Notes: generated by a model from the letters alone, not told the origin. A stretch of DNA of 64,000 nt from Cohnella phaseoli (GCF_003386235.1 NZ_QRDZ01000027.1:1-64000); one strand, 5' to 3'. Positions 26,651 through 37,310 are shown, numbered from the stretch's first letter. Numbers and translations: made by a program.

Positions 26651-28714
26651 ATGAACAATCGACATAGATCCAAACTATTTGCCCTTACGCTTCTGTCCGC
26701 CCTGCTGGCGGCAGGCTGCAGCTCCACTTCCGCGGGAACTCTATCGTCCGGGGCAGCCGCCTCTGCCGGTTCAAACCCGGCGTCGGCATCCGCGGCCAGC
26801 GTTCAAGTCGCCGGAAAGGGAACGATAGATTCGGTGAAGTACGACGAGGACGATATGCGTACAGAGTGGAGCGCAGATAGCGCGACGGCCATCGCGCTGA
26901 ACGGCTCGACGGCGACCGTGACCGGCTCGGGAGCGGAAGCGTCCGAAGGCGTTGTGACTATTTCCGCAGCCGGCGACTATGTGTTAAGCGGCAAACTGGA
27001 GGACGGCCGGATCGTAGTGAACGCGCCGGACAAGGTGGTGCATCTGGTGCTGAACGGAGCCGACGTGACGAGCAAATCAGGAACGGCGATCCATCTGATC
27101 GAGGCGGGCAAAGTCATCGTGACCTTACAGGAGGGAACGGAGAATAGCCTGACTGACGCGGCCGTCTATTCGGATACGTCCGAGGACACGCCGACGGCCG
27201 CCTTATTCAGTAAAGCCGATCTGACGATCAACGGCACGGGCATGCTGAGCGTGAACGGCAACTCTAACGACGGCATTACCTCCAAAGACGATCTGAAAGT
27301 GATGAGCGGCAAGCTTGTCGTTAAGGCTGCGGACGACGGGTTGGTTGGGAAGGATCTGGTCGCGGTGAAGGATGGAGATCTCTCGATCGAGTCGGGCGGA
27401 GACGGCATCAAGTCGACGAACGATACGGATGAAGGCAAAGGAGAGATCGTGGTGGAGGGCGGCAGCTTCGACATTCGGTCGGTTAACGACGCGATCCAGT
27501 CCGCAGCTTCTCTCTTCATCGCCGAAGGGACGTTCGGCCTCGTCGCCGGGGGCGGGTATCAGGCTTCGACGAAGACGCATGCGGAAGAGATGCCGGGCGG
27601 CGGCTTCGGCGGTTTCGGTCGAGGCGATCAGGGCCTCGGTCAGCCTCCCGAAGGCATGGATATGCCGGCTCCGGGAGAGGGCGGCGCTATGCCTCCGCAG
27701 GAGGCGACGGATACAGGGACGACCGAGGAGACCGAAGAGACCGAGTCGACGAGCGCCAAAGGGCTTAAAGCGGCCGGAGACCTTGTCGTCGCGGGCGGTA
27801 CATTTCAGATTGATGCGGCCGACGATGCCGTTCACAGCAACGCGAGCGTGTTGATCTCGGGAGGTCAATTGAACTTGGCCTCCGGAGACGATGCGATCCA
27901 TGCGGATGCCGCCCTGTCCATCGAAGGCGGGACGATCGACATTACAAGCAGCTATGAAGGATTGGAGAGTGCGAGCATTACGATCTCCGGCGGGGAAACC
28001 CGCGTAATCGCAAGCGATGACGGCGTGAACGTATCGGATGGAAGCGGAGGCGGGCCAGGAGGATTCGGAGGCGGCGGCCAAGCGGATAACGGACTGCTGT
28101 TGACGATCTCCGGCGGTTATCTGGCGGTGGACGCAGGCGGCGACGGCCTGGACTCCAACGGCTCGATCGTCATGAGCGGCGGAACCGTGCTCGTCAACGG
28201 GCCTACGAACAACGGCAACGGGGCGCTGGATTACGACGGCACATTCGAGCATTCGGGCGGCACGCTGATCGCGGCCGGCAGCGCGGGTATGGCGCAAGCC
28301 CCTTCCGATGCCTCGGCGCAGCGTTCCATGATGATGATCTTCCCTCAAGCGCAGGAAGCGGGCACATTGGTTACGCTTAGAGACGACAGCGGCAATACGG
28401 TAGCGGCCATCGCTCCGACGAAAGCCTTCCAAACGGTTCTTATCTCGACTCCGGAGTTGAAGTCGGGTACGAGTTATACGCTGTCGACGGGCGGCGCGAA
28501 CGACGGCGAAGGCCAAGACGGCTTCTACGGGACCGGGAAGACGACAGGGGACACTCAGGTCGTCAGCTTCACGCTAGGCGATGGCGCGGTGACCTATGTC
28601 GACGAAACCGGCGTAACGACCGGCAACTCGGGCATGGGAGGCGGTCGGGGAGGCATGGGAGCCGGACCGGGAGGCGGCGGCAGAGGCCGCAGCGAGAGAA
28701 TGCCCTCGAATTAA
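26651..28714 (+). CDS. Cthe_2159-like beta-helix lipoprotein
   Basis: A 687-residue exported lipoprotein with lipobox LLAAGC at about 19-24. Beta-helix repeats of the NSNDGITSKDDL, DGLVGKDLVAVKDGDL, GDDAIHADAAL, SYEGLESASITISGG type fill residues about 90-545, as in the carbohydrate-binding Cthe_2159 family (DUF4353), whose founding member binds acidic pectic sugars with calcium. A Gly/Pro/Glu-rich insertion at about 315-370 and a Gly-rich tail at about 660-687 are low complexity. It is the third gene of the VTC operon. It may bind wall or exopolysaccharide; no catalytic site is evident. Confidence 0.85.
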   Translation: MNNRHRSKLFALTLLSALLAAGCSSTSAGTLSSGAAASAGSNPASASAASVQVAGKGTIDSVKYDEDDMRTEWSADSATAIALNGSTATVTGSGAEASEGVVTISAAGDYVLSGKLEDGRIVVNAPDKVVHLVLNGADVTSKSGTAIHLIEAGKVIVTLQEGTENSLTDAAVYSDTSEDTPTAALFSKADLTINGTGMLSVNGNSNDGITSKDDLKVMSGKLVVKAADDGLVGKDLVAVKDGDLSIESGGDGIKSTNDTDEGKGEIVVEGGSFDIRSVNDAIQSAASLFIAEGTFGLVAGGGYQASTKTHAEEMPGGGFGGFGRGDQGLGQPPEGMDMPAPGEGGAMPPQEATDTGTTEETEETESTSAKGLKAAGDLVVAGGTFQIDAADDAVHSNASVLISGGQLNLASGDDAIHADAALSIEGGTIDITSSYEGLESASITISGGETRVIASDDGVNVSDGSGGGPGGFGGGGQADNGLLLTISGGYLAVDAGGDGLDSNGSIVMSGGTVLVNGPTNNGNGALDYDGTFEHSGGTLIAAGSAGMAQAPSDASAQRSMMMIFPQAQEAGTLVTLRDDSGNTVAAIAPTKAFQTVLISTPELKSGTSYTLSTGGANDGEGQDGFYGTGKTTGDTQVVSFTLGDGAVTYVDETGVTTGNSGMGGGRGGMGAGPGGGGRGRSERMPSN

Positions 28715-28725
28715 CCGGTACGCCA

Positions 28726-28765
28726 AGAAAGACCGGATGCAGGCTGACGCCTCTCCGGTCTTTCT
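28726..28765 (+). terminator. terminator of the VTC operon
   Basis: A perfect 12-bp stem, AGAAAGACCGGA (28726-28737) with TCCGGTCTTTCT (28754-28765). The arms supply a T-rich 3' side but no separate T-tract follows. Confidence 0.65.
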
Positions 28766-28884
28766 CTATCTACCCCTCTCGACTCTCGACGCTGAAGGAC
28801 ACGGAATTTCCATTCCCGGACTGCTGCGGATTTCCTACACGGATTTTCGATCCGCTGATCCGGACGGTGACTCGGCCTATACCA

Positions 28885-30138
28885 TTATCCCGGTAGATCC
28901 GGGGCCTGCCCAAGAACCGTATCCGACTTCGCGACCGGCGAAGGAAGGCTCCATAATCGTCGCTGCAGGACAATTCCCGAGATTCCGACGATGCCGATCG
29001 CCAAGCCTACGAAGAGGAAAGCCGGGGATACTCCGCAGAGCTGAACAAGCGCTCCTCCGGCCAGCGGGGCGCCTACGAAGAGGACGCCGCTTAACGACTC
29101 CATAATGCCGCTGACGCGGCCGACCGCATCGGCGGGCGTCTCCTTCTGTACGATATAGTTCATGCCTACCGAGGTAAAGCCGGTTCCGACGCCTCCGGCG
29201 AAGGAAGATAGCAGAATGAACCATAGCGGAGTGTCCGGTTGGAAGCAGCCTGCGGCAGCGAACATGCAGCCGATCAGCGTTACTCCTCCACCCAGCGGCC
29301 AGCCGTAGGATGAAAGGCGCTTAAAACGGCGCAGCCAGACGACGCCGACAAGACCGCCCGCCCCGATTGAGGAGACAAGCCAGCCGATCAGTTCAGGTCG
29401 CTCCGGCGTCACTTCGCGCAATAACGTCGCGAGCTGGGCGTCCACCAGCTGAATGCCGGCAAGACCGATTAAGGCGAACGAGATACTGGTCAGTAGCAAA
29501 CGGGTTCTCAGAACGATGAGCCAGCCGTCTCGCCAGGCCGTCCGCATAGATTCAGGCTGACGTGTGCCCGCGCTTCCGCGCTGCAACGGAACGGACAGGA
29601 GCAGCAGCGCGGAGATTGTGTAGCATATCGCGTTAACGCCCATACAGACGGCGGGAGAGAACGCGGCGGCTACCGTTGCGCCGATCAGCGGTCCGAACGC
29701 CTTGGACAATTGGAAGACGGCTCCGTTAAGCGAAGCGGCTTGAAGCAACTGATCGGCGGGAACGACGGATCGCGTCATCGATTGTTGGGCGGGGAAGTGG
29801 AAGACGCGAGCGGAGGAGCGCAGCGCGATCAGTCCGAGCAGCGTCCAGACGTTGGGCGCGAATATCAGCGCGATCGTCAGGGCGGCGCGAATCAGATCCG
29901 CCGCAATCAGCAGATTGCGTTTATTCCATCTGTCTGCCAGTATCCCCGCCGTCTGGCTGAGCGCAATGCCGGGAATGGCGAAGGCAAGCGGCAGCAGCGC
30001 CATCGTCATCGCATCCACCTTCCATACGAATCCCATAATAATCGAGACGGCGATAAGGTCCAGATAATCTCCGAATGCGGCCAGCCCGTAGGCGGCGAAC
30101 ATTTTGGCAAAGGTGCGATTGGTGCGTAATAGGAACAT
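28885..30138 (-). CDS. MFS transporter, MFS_3 (enterobactin-exporter-like) type
   Basis: A 417-residue inner-membrane carrier with about twelve hydrophobic segments. The loop after helix 2 reads GILADRWNKRNLL, the MFS motif A region, and helix 5 has FGPLIGATVAA. Sequence style (YGLAAFGDYLDLIAVSII, FPAQQSMTRSVVP, GRVSGIMESLSG) is that of proton-driven efflux proteins for drugs or macrolides. It lies 62 bases below a regulator gene on the same strand, probably in one transcript. Substrate unknown. Confidence 0.9.
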   Translation of the reverse strand: MFLLRTNRTFAKMFAAYGLAAFGDYLDLIAVSIIMGFVWKVDAMTMALLPLAFAIPGIALSQTAGILADRWNKRNLLIAADLIRAALTIALIFAPNVWTLLGLIALRSSARVFHFPAQQSMTRSVVPADQLLQAASLNGAVFQLSKAFGPLIGATVAAAFSPAVCMGVNAICYTISALLLLSVPLQRGSAGTRQPESMRTAWRDGWLIVLRTRLLLTSISFALIGLAGIQLVDAQLATLLREVTPERPELIGWLVSSIGAGGLVGVVWLRRFKRLSSYGWPLGGGVTLIGCMFAAAGCFQPDTPLWFILLSSFAGGVGTGFTSVGMNYIVQKETPADAVGRVSGIMESLSGVLFVGAPLAGGALVQLCGVSPAFLFVGLAIGIVGISGIVLQRRLWSLPSPVAKSDTVLGQAPDLPG

Positions 30139-30200
30139 GCGAAAAAACCCCCTGCTTCTGATCGTTAAAATCAGCTTAGCAAGGGATTGTCAGAGAATGA

Positions 30201-31340
30201 TCAGAGGCGGTTATCGAGCAGTCGCCGCGCCTTGGGCAGCAGTTCGGCGAAACGGTATTGCGCAGCCATCGCGTCCCATTGCCGCCGATAATTTTGCAGG
30301 CAAGCGTCGTCGTAAGGGTGTGCCTCCAAGCAGCGGATGATCAATTGCAGACTGTTCAGCAAATGCGGGATGAACTGCGTCTGCCGCGTAGTCTCCATTC
30401 CTTCTTCGATCGATTGCCGGGCGCGGGCCGGGGCGCCTTGCTCATATAGATACAGGCCTTTAGCGACGAGATAGGCGCCCCGTTCGCGCCGGATCGGATG
30501 TCGCTCCAGCAGCGTATCGCATTCCGTCAGCTTGGCGGCCGTCGCCTCCGAATGGCTCTCCTCCATGCTCACAAGAGCTTCCTTTAACAGAAATAGAGCA
30601 GTGAAGCTGGGCGAATCCATATCTGCGATTTCCGCGCGGATTTCGTTGAGACGCTCGCGGGCTTGCTGCGGAAACCCGGCCGCCAGAGCAAGGTAAGCTG
30701 CGTTCAGCTTCAGGTCGTTCAGCCATGCCCGCGTCAGTTCGTTTCCTCGGGCAATCAGCTTATCGAAATAGCGCAGCGAGGCATGCGCGTCGAATTGAAT
30801 GGAGGCATGGATAAACGACGCGTAGACGGCCTGTTGCGGGCGGCTGAGTTCGTCCGTCTCGAGCAGCCATGCGAAGTCGCCGCTGACAAACCGGATATAG
30901 GCGTCGTAGAACGGGTCGCCCGGCAGGCCGAGTACGTCGCGATTGGCCGACAGAAGCCGCATCGCCGCGCCCATTCCCAGGCCGTGGTATTTGGCCAGCA
31001 TTCGGCTGGCGTCGGCTACGAATTGTTCGTCCTGCAGCAGCGGGTTCGACTGCGTCTTCGGGGCAAGGCGCATCAGCTTATAGCCTTGCCCGCGAATCGT
31101 CTCCAAGCGTAGCAGATGGGACCACGGAATCAGCTTCTTGCGCACGCGATAAATATGATCGTCGACAGTCCGATCGCCGGGAGCTTCCAACGGCCAGACC
31201 GCGTCCAGCAGCTCGTCTCTGGAGAACGAGCGCCCCGAATGCTCATACAGATAACGCAGCAGCGCGAATTCCTTCGGCAGCAGGCGGATGCTCTGTCCGG
31301 CGTATTCGGCTTGATAAGTGTCCGAGTCGAAGCGGATCAT
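30201..31340 (-). CDS. winged-helix regulator with alpha-helical repeat domain
   Basis: A 379-residue protein. Residues 1-92 are an OmpR/PhoB-type DNA-binding domain without a receiver (LLPKEFALLRYLYEHSGRSF, DDHIYRVRKKL, ETIRGQGYKL). Residues about 100-379 are helical, with TPR-like stretches (AAYLALAAGFPQQARERLNEI, YLVAKGLYLYEQGAPARARQ). Such one-component regulators likely sense a ligand or partner through the helical part. It precedes the MFS gene on the same strand and probably controls it. GGGGG precedes the ATG. Confidence 0.85.
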   Translation of the reverse strand: MIRFDSDTYQAEYAGQSIRLLPKEFALLRYLYEHSGRSFSRDELLDAVWPLEAPGDRTVDDHIYRVRKKLIPWSHLLRLETIRGQGYKLMRLAPKTQSNPLLQDEQFVADASRMLAKYHGLGMGAAMRLLSANRDVLGLPGDPFYDAYIRFVSGDFAWLLETDELSRPQQAVYASFIHASIQFDAHASLRYFDKLIARGNELTRAWLNDLKLNAAYLALAAGFPQQARERLNEIRAEIADMDSPSFTALFLLKEALVSMEESHSEATAAKLTECDTLLERHPIRRERGAYLVAKGLYLYEQGAPARARQSIEEGMETTRQTQFIPHLLNSLQLIIRCLEAHPYDDACLQNYRRQWDAMAAQYRFAELLPKARRLLDNRL

Positions 31341-31608
31341 GGGCTTTCCCCCGAGTGAACAATATTTCTTTAGTATAACACTTTAGCCCGCATTCCAGAT
31401 TTCAGTCTATGGAGACGGTCATCAGCCGCTAAAAGTTATGAATAATTCACAGGTCATTTGCACTATATGACGAATGATTTGCATTATAATTGCAGTATAT
31501 AAATATTACATTTGCATAAAAACGTTTATGATCTTAAAATACTAAAATATCAATGCAGAAAATTTGTTGATTTTCTACAAATTAGCGGAAAATCCCGGGA
31601 GGAAAGAA
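31341..31608 (+). other. AT-rich regulatory gap upstream of ddh
   Basis: No gene is seen. ATTTGCA occurs at 31456-31462, 31477-31483 and 31510-31516 (spacings 21 and 33, whole helical turns) and a shorter ATTGCA at 31489. A TATAAT lies at about 31485. The arrangement suggests a cooperative regulator binding site. Confidence 0.45.
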
Positions 31609-32586
31609 ATGGGCAAGCTTAAGATAGGAATTGTCGGCTACGGCAATTTGGGCAAGGGAGCGGAGAAGGCGCTTGCGCAAAATCCGGACATGGAGCTGGT
31701 TGCCGTATTTACGCGCAGGCAGCCGGAGCAGTTGGCGGCGAGAGGCGTAAAGTTCGAACACATCTCCGCGGCGGAGCAGTATAGAGGTATTATAGATGTA
31801 ATGATCTTGTGCGGTGGGTCGGCAACCGATTTGCCGGAGCAGACGCCGGCGATCGCTCGCATGTTCAATACGGTGGACAGCTTCGATACGCATGCGAAAA
31901 TTCCGGAGTTTTACGATGCGGTCGATGCCGCAGCGAAGCAAGGCGGCAACCTGAGCGTGATCTCGACCGGATGGGATCCTGGGCTGTTCTCGCTGAATCG
32001 GTTGTTAGCTGAATCGATTTTACCGCAAGGCACAGGGTACACGTTCTGGGGCAAAGGCGTCAGCCAAGGCCACTCCGACGCGATTCGGCGCGTGCCTGGC
32101 GTTAAGGCCGGCGTACAATACACGGTTCCTTCGCAAGCGGCGATCGAACGCATTCGCTCTGGCGAGACGCCGGACCTGACGACTCGGGAGAAGCATCTGC
32201 GCGACTGCTTCGTCGTAGCGGAGGAAGGCGCCGATCAGGATGCGATTCGCGAGGCGATCGTGACGATGCCGAACTATTTCGCGGACTACGACACGACGGT
32301 GACGTTCATTACCGAGGAGCAACTGCAGGCCGAGCACCAAGGCATGCCTCACGGCGGATTCGTCATTCGCAGCGGTGTAACAGGAGAAGACCGGAAGCAA
32401 CTGATTGAATTTGGCTTAAAGCTGGAGAGCAATCCGGAATTTACCGCAAGCGTGCTTGTCGCTTATGCGCGAGCGGCTGCCCGGTTAAGCCGGGAAGGCC
32501 AGACGGGCGCAAGAACGGTATTCGACATTCCGTACGCTTATCTGTCTCCAAAATCGGGAGCGGAGCTGCGTCGCGATTTGCTATAA
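31609..32586 (+). CDS. ddh: meso-diaminopimelate dehydrogenase
   Basis: An NADPH enzyme that converts tetrahydrodipicolinate plus ammonia to meso-diaminopimelate in one step, feeding lysine and peptidoglycan. The ATG at 31609 has GGGAGGA eight bases upstream; an earlier in-frame start lacks one. The product is 325 residues. Rossmann motif GIVGYGNLGKG at about 6-16, substrate-site STGWDPGLFSLNR, WGKGVSQGHSDAIRR, and HGGFVIRSG are family hallmarks. It stands ahead of gdhA, another ammonia-fixing enzyme, but with a 168-base gap. Confidence 0.95.
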   Translation: MGKLKIGIVGYGNLGKGAEKALAQNPDMELVAVFTRRQPEQLAARGVKFEHISAAEQYRGIIDVMILCGGSATDLPEQTPAIARMFNTVDSFDTHAKIPEFYDAVDAAAKQGGNLSVISTGWDPGLFSLNRLLAESILPQGTGYTFWGKGVSQGHSDAIRRVPGVKAGVQYTVPSQAAIERIRSGETPDLTTREKHLRDCFVVAEEGADQDAIREAIVTMPNYFADYDTTVTFITEEQLQAEHQGMPHGGFVIRSGVTGEDRKQLIEFGLKLESNPEFTASVLVAYARAAARLSREGQTGARTVFDIPYAYLSPKSGAELRRDLL

Positions 32587-32645
32587 ACTGGTTCATTGCC
32601 ATTTTTAATCGGAAGCGAAAAAATCTTTTATTTGAACTATAAAGC

Positions 32646-32687
32646 GCATTTCATTAGAATTTGTAACTACAGATGCGCTATAATATA
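32646..32687 (+). promoter_or_regulatory. promoter region of gdhA with an inverted repeat
   Basis: GCGCAT (32644-32649) and ATGCGC (32673-32678) form an inverted repeat that ends directly at a TATAAT-type -10 (32680-32685). ATTTGAA and ATTTGTA upstream resemble the ddh boxes weakly. Confidence 0.4.
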
Positions 32688-32721
32688 AAATTCTAAATTA
32701 ACTGTAAACGGCTCCGCATAG

Positions 32722-34125
<1,404 letters not shown>

Positions 34126-34159
34126 GCGGCTAGAGCCTGGACTTTATAATGGATAGGGG

Positions 34160-34199
34160 GAAGCGGCCATGGATGTGTCCATGCGTCGCTTCTTTTTTT
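34160..34199 (+). terminator. terminator of gdhA
   Basis: A stem of about 14 pairs (34160-34173 with 34178-34192, one bulge) with loop TGTG is followed by T7. Confidence 0.9.
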
Positions 34200-34334
34200 G
34201 TGCACCCAATAGCGAAATCTTCTTCATATTTGCAGGAATCTCTTTCATTTTGTAGAAATTTATCAACAAGAACGATGTCCTATAACGAAAGCAACAGAGA
34301 ATTCCACATCATGATCGGAAGAGATGTGAACCAC

Positions 34335-35870
34335 ATGGGTCAGTCAGCAGTTTTAACATTTACGCTCGCTTACTTGTTCCCGATTCTCTTTTTCGCCTAC
34401 ATGGGCACGGACGTCTTGACGCGAAATCCTCGGAAAGTCGAGCATCGGTTAATTGCGCTGACCTCTGTCGTATATATTTTGCTGTTCGCGGGAGAGTATA
34501 TTCGACATCAGCTGCCTATTTCCGCCAGCCCGGCTCTAACCGCAATATGGTTCTCCAATATCGGCATTATTATGCCCGGTTTAGGCTTTCACTTCCTGGC
34601 CAAGTTTGCCGGAATGGACAAGCGTATGCCGCGCTATCTCTACCCTGCTATTTTTTATGTGCCTCTTGCCATCATTCCCGTGAATTTGCTAAGCAGCAGG
34701 GAGATCATCACCTCCAGCGAATTTGTCCAGAGCGGGGTGTGGATGTATCCCGTCTATAATGTTCCTTTCTATGCTGCGCTTACCGCGAGCATCCTGTTTA
34801 CTTCTCTCTATTTGATCGTGATTTATAAAGGAAGGATTAGAGCGACGACTCCGGAACATAGGGCGCTTTTCAATCTGCTCGGCCTTGGCGTTATCATCTG
34901 CACCTGCTGGCATGCGGTGTTCGGTTATTTCCAGTTTGACGGACTGCCGCCCTACTCGTATATTTACGGCGGGGTGATTTGGTGTTTTGTGCTTCGTCTG
35001 GCCATGATCCGATATGAGTTTCTTGATTTTGCAGCCAAGCGATATGAAAAATTGTTTAATCTCAATCCGGCGGCCATCCTGCTTGTGGAGCGGTCCGGCT
35101 GGATTAAAGAAGCTAATCCGAGCGCAAGAAGGCTATTCGATTGGATTGGAGAGCGGAAGTGTTCGTTGTTCGAGCTTGTCGACCAGGACCTGAGAAAGCG
35201 CATTCAAGACGAGCAGCCGATTAAGGATTACGAGACGACGATTCACAGTAGCGGCCAACGGCTTTATGTCCTGATCGATGGGGATTACGTAGCTGTCGAC
35301 AACGAGCCTCATGTCATTCTGATCGTTCGGGATATTACCGAGCGGAAGGAGGGGCAGGAGCAGATTCGGTTTCTGGCCTTCCACGACTCGCTTACGAGGC
35401 TGCCGAATCGCAGATATTTCTACGAGCAGCTGCAGGAAGCGATCGGCAATGCCGAGAGGGATGGTCTGCGTCTCGCCGTGATTCTGATCGATCTGGACCG
35501 GTTCAAGGAGACTAACGACAAGTACGGCCATGAGGCGGGAGACGAGGTGCTGCGGCACGTCGCTCGCCTGATCGGAGAGACGGCGGCGCCGGTCGGCATG
35601 GCCGCTCGGCTTGGCGGGGACGAATTCGTCCTGTTTATCCGCCACGCTCCGTCGCCCGCCTTCGTTGAAGAAATGATGCACCGCCTGCAATGGAGAATCG
35701 CCGAGGAGGAGCTGTGGTACCGGGACCAGCTTCTGTCGGTCTATATGAGTCTGGGGGCCGCTCTCTACCCAGAGGACGGCTCCGACGCCGACGCTCTGAT
35801 GATGTATGCCGATAAGACGATGTATCGGATGAAGCGGGATAATCGGGCAGGGAGCAGGGTGAAATCGTAA
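34335..35870 (+). CDS. membrane PAS-GGDEF diguanylate cyclase
   Basis: Makes cyclic di-GMP from GTP. The N-terminal half (about residues 5-230) has seven or so membrane helices of the HisKA_7TM type; a PAS domain follows (AAILLVERSGWIKEANPSARRLF to IVRDITERKEGQ); the GGDEF domain fills the last 170 residues with active-site RLGGDEFVLF. The RxxD inhibitory site five residues upstream is absent (it reads MAAR), so product inhibition may be weak. The start is uncertain: the open frame reaches back through the gdhA terminator, and 34335 (GGAAGAG upstream) or 34311 are the reasonable choices. Confidence 0.88.
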   Translation: MGQSAVLTFTLAYLFPILFFAYMGTDVLTRNPRKVEHRLIALTSVVYILLFAGEYIRHQLPISASPALTAIWFSNIGIIMPGLGFHFLAKFAGMDKRMPRYLYPAIFYVPLAIIPVNLLSSREIITSSEFVQSGVWMYPVYNVPFYAALTASILFTSLYLIVIYKGRIRATTPEHRALFNLLGLGVIICTCWHAVFGYFQFDGLPPYSYIYGGVIWCFVLRLAMIRYEFLDFAAKRYEKLFNLNPAAILLVERSGWIKEANPSARRLFDWIGERKCSLFELVDQDLRKRIQDEQPIKDYETTIHSSGQRLYVLIDGDYVAVDNEPHVILIVRDITERKEGQEQIRFLAFHDSLTRLPNRRYFYEQLQEAIGNAERDGLRLAVILIDLDRFKETNDKYGHEAGDEVLRHVARLIGETAAPVGMAARLGGDEFVLFIRHAPSPAFVEEMMHRLQWRIAEEELWYRDQLLSVYMSLGAALYPEDGSDADALMMYADKTMYRMKRDNRAGSRVKS

Positions 35871-35985
35871 GGCTGCGGTTGTAAGGGAGAAGACGTTTTC
35901 GACAAAAGGTATAGGAATATATACCCATCCATAGTATGATTGGACAGGATGAAATCTGCTTATATAAGAAGGAAGTGCAGCAAGA

Positions 35986-36672
35986 ATGGAAAAGCTATGG
36001 GGATGGGTTGGCATACTCCTGGTCGTCCTGTACGGATCGCAAGCCATCAGCGGAGAGGTTGACGATGTATATCAACTGAAGGTGGTTGTAGCCGCCTACT
36101 CGACCGTAAACGACAGCGAGAGCGCCGACCAGGGCATGGCGGGTTTGCTGGAAGCGAGCACGGGCGAATACAGCAAAGCCGATCTTGTCGCCTTGATGGA
36201 GACGCTGGGGCCTTCCGTCAAGAAGATGGACGCCAAAACGAAGAGGGAGATGGCGCTCGCCTTTGGAGAGACGGACATCAGATACCATCTGAAGTTTAAG
36301 TCGGGCAATTACGTGCCGACATCGCTCGATATGTCGACCAATCTTCTATACAACGTCTCTTATATCGTGAATACGCCCTCCAAGCTGATACACAATATTA
36401 AAACGGACATCGCCATCGAGAAGGAAGCTTTCGCGAACTCCGGCAAAGTCGGCAGCGCAATCGGGTTTGGGATGAAAATAGCGTTTATTTTCTGGGACAT
36501 CCTCCATGCGATTACCGGGGTAGGGCTCGCAATCATTATGCTGCTGATCGGCAGTATCGTCGGCTTGTTGTTCCACCCGATTCATAGTATCGCGAACCTG
36601 ATTCCAGTGCTCTGGAACGTCTGCGTGACCCTCTGGCATGCGATTGCTTATATTTTCAACGTGTTCAAATAA
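35986..36672 (+). CDS. hypothetical membrane protein (228 aa)
   Basis: Not recognised. A hydrophobic N-terminus (WGWVGILLVVLYGSQA) may be a signal anchor. Residues about 25-150 are soluble. Two hydrophobic segments follow at about 155-190 (IAFIFWDILHAITGVGLAIIMLLIGSIV region) and 195-225. The ATG has AAGGAAG twelve bases upstream. It is followed after 71 bases by yjdM on the same strand. Confidence 0.65.
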   Translation: MEKLWGWVGILLVVLYGSQAISGEVDDVYQLKVVVAAYSTVNDSESADQGMAGLLEASTGEYSKADLVALMETLGPSVKKMDAKTKREMALAFGETDIRYHLKFKSGNYVPTSLDMSTNLLYNVSYIVNTPSKLIHNIKTDIAIEKEAFANSGKVGSAIGFGMKIAFIFWDILHAITGVGLAIIMLLIGSIVGLLFHPIHSIANLIPVLWNVCVTLWHAIAYIFNVFK

Positions 36673-36743
36673 CATCTTTTCTTTTTACTTGCGGCCCAAG
36701 GCAAGCCAAGCCGTCGGCTATCAATTGATTTGGAGGTTACACC

Positions 36744-37085
36744 ATGTCTGATATACCGAATTGTCCGAAATGCCAATCCGAATATACTTATGAGGATAGA
36801 GGAATCTGGATTTGCCCCGAATGCGCGCACGAATGGAGCGTTGGCGCAGAGACGGGTGCGAACGAGGAAGAGAAGGTCGTGAAGGATGCCAACGGCAATG
36901 TTCTTCAGGACGGCGATACCGTAACGGTGATCAAGGACCTGAAGGTCAAAGGCAGTTCGCTCGTAGTCAAGGTCGGAACGAAGGTCAAAAACATTCGTCT
37001 GGTCGAAGGCGACCATGACATCGACTGCAAGATCGACGGCTTCGGGGCGATGAAGCTAAAGTCGGAATTCGTGAAGAAGGCGTAA
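36744..37085 (+). CDS. yjdM: YjdM/PhnA-family zinc-ribbon protein
   Basis: A small cytosolic protein of 113 residues. The N-terminal zinc ribbon has CPKC at 7-10 and CPEC near 24-27; the rest is the PhnA_YjdM barrel with [20 protein letters not shown] and [21 protein letters not shown]. Formerly called an alkylphosphonate-uptake protein; its role is unknown and no phosphonate genes are nearby. GGAGG stands nine bases before the ATG. Confidence 0.93.
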   Translation: MSDIPNCPKCQSEYTYEDRGIWICPECAHEWSVGAETGANEEEKVVKDANGNVLQDGDTVTVIKDLKVKGSSLVVKVGTKVKNIRLVEGDHDIDCKIDGFGAMKLKSEFVKKA

Positions 37086-37113
37086 TAGCGACTCGCTGCT
37101 TGGGAGCTCGCGT

Positions 37114-37310
37114 TTTATTTAGAGCGGAAAAGCCGCTCTAAATGCGCCGCAGCCCTCTTTTCGAGCCATTTAAGGCGGATTCTCCGCGTTAAATCTGCGA
37201 TTCGTCCCTTTGGGCAAAATTAGGGCGGGTTTCCCGCTTTAAATCGTCGGTTCCGCCCTCTGAGCAGAAATTAAGAAGGATTTTCCGCTTTAAATTCGCG
37301 GCCTGCGGAT
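37114..37310. repeat. degenerate 50-bp tandem repeat, four copies
   Basis: Each unit has the form TTTAnnGCGGnnTTnCCGCnnTAAAT. The central GCGG (or its variant) is at 37124, 37175, 37225 and 37275, a period of 50-51. Each core is itself an inverted repeat; the first forms a 10-bp hairpin (37118-37142). Confidence 0.7.
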
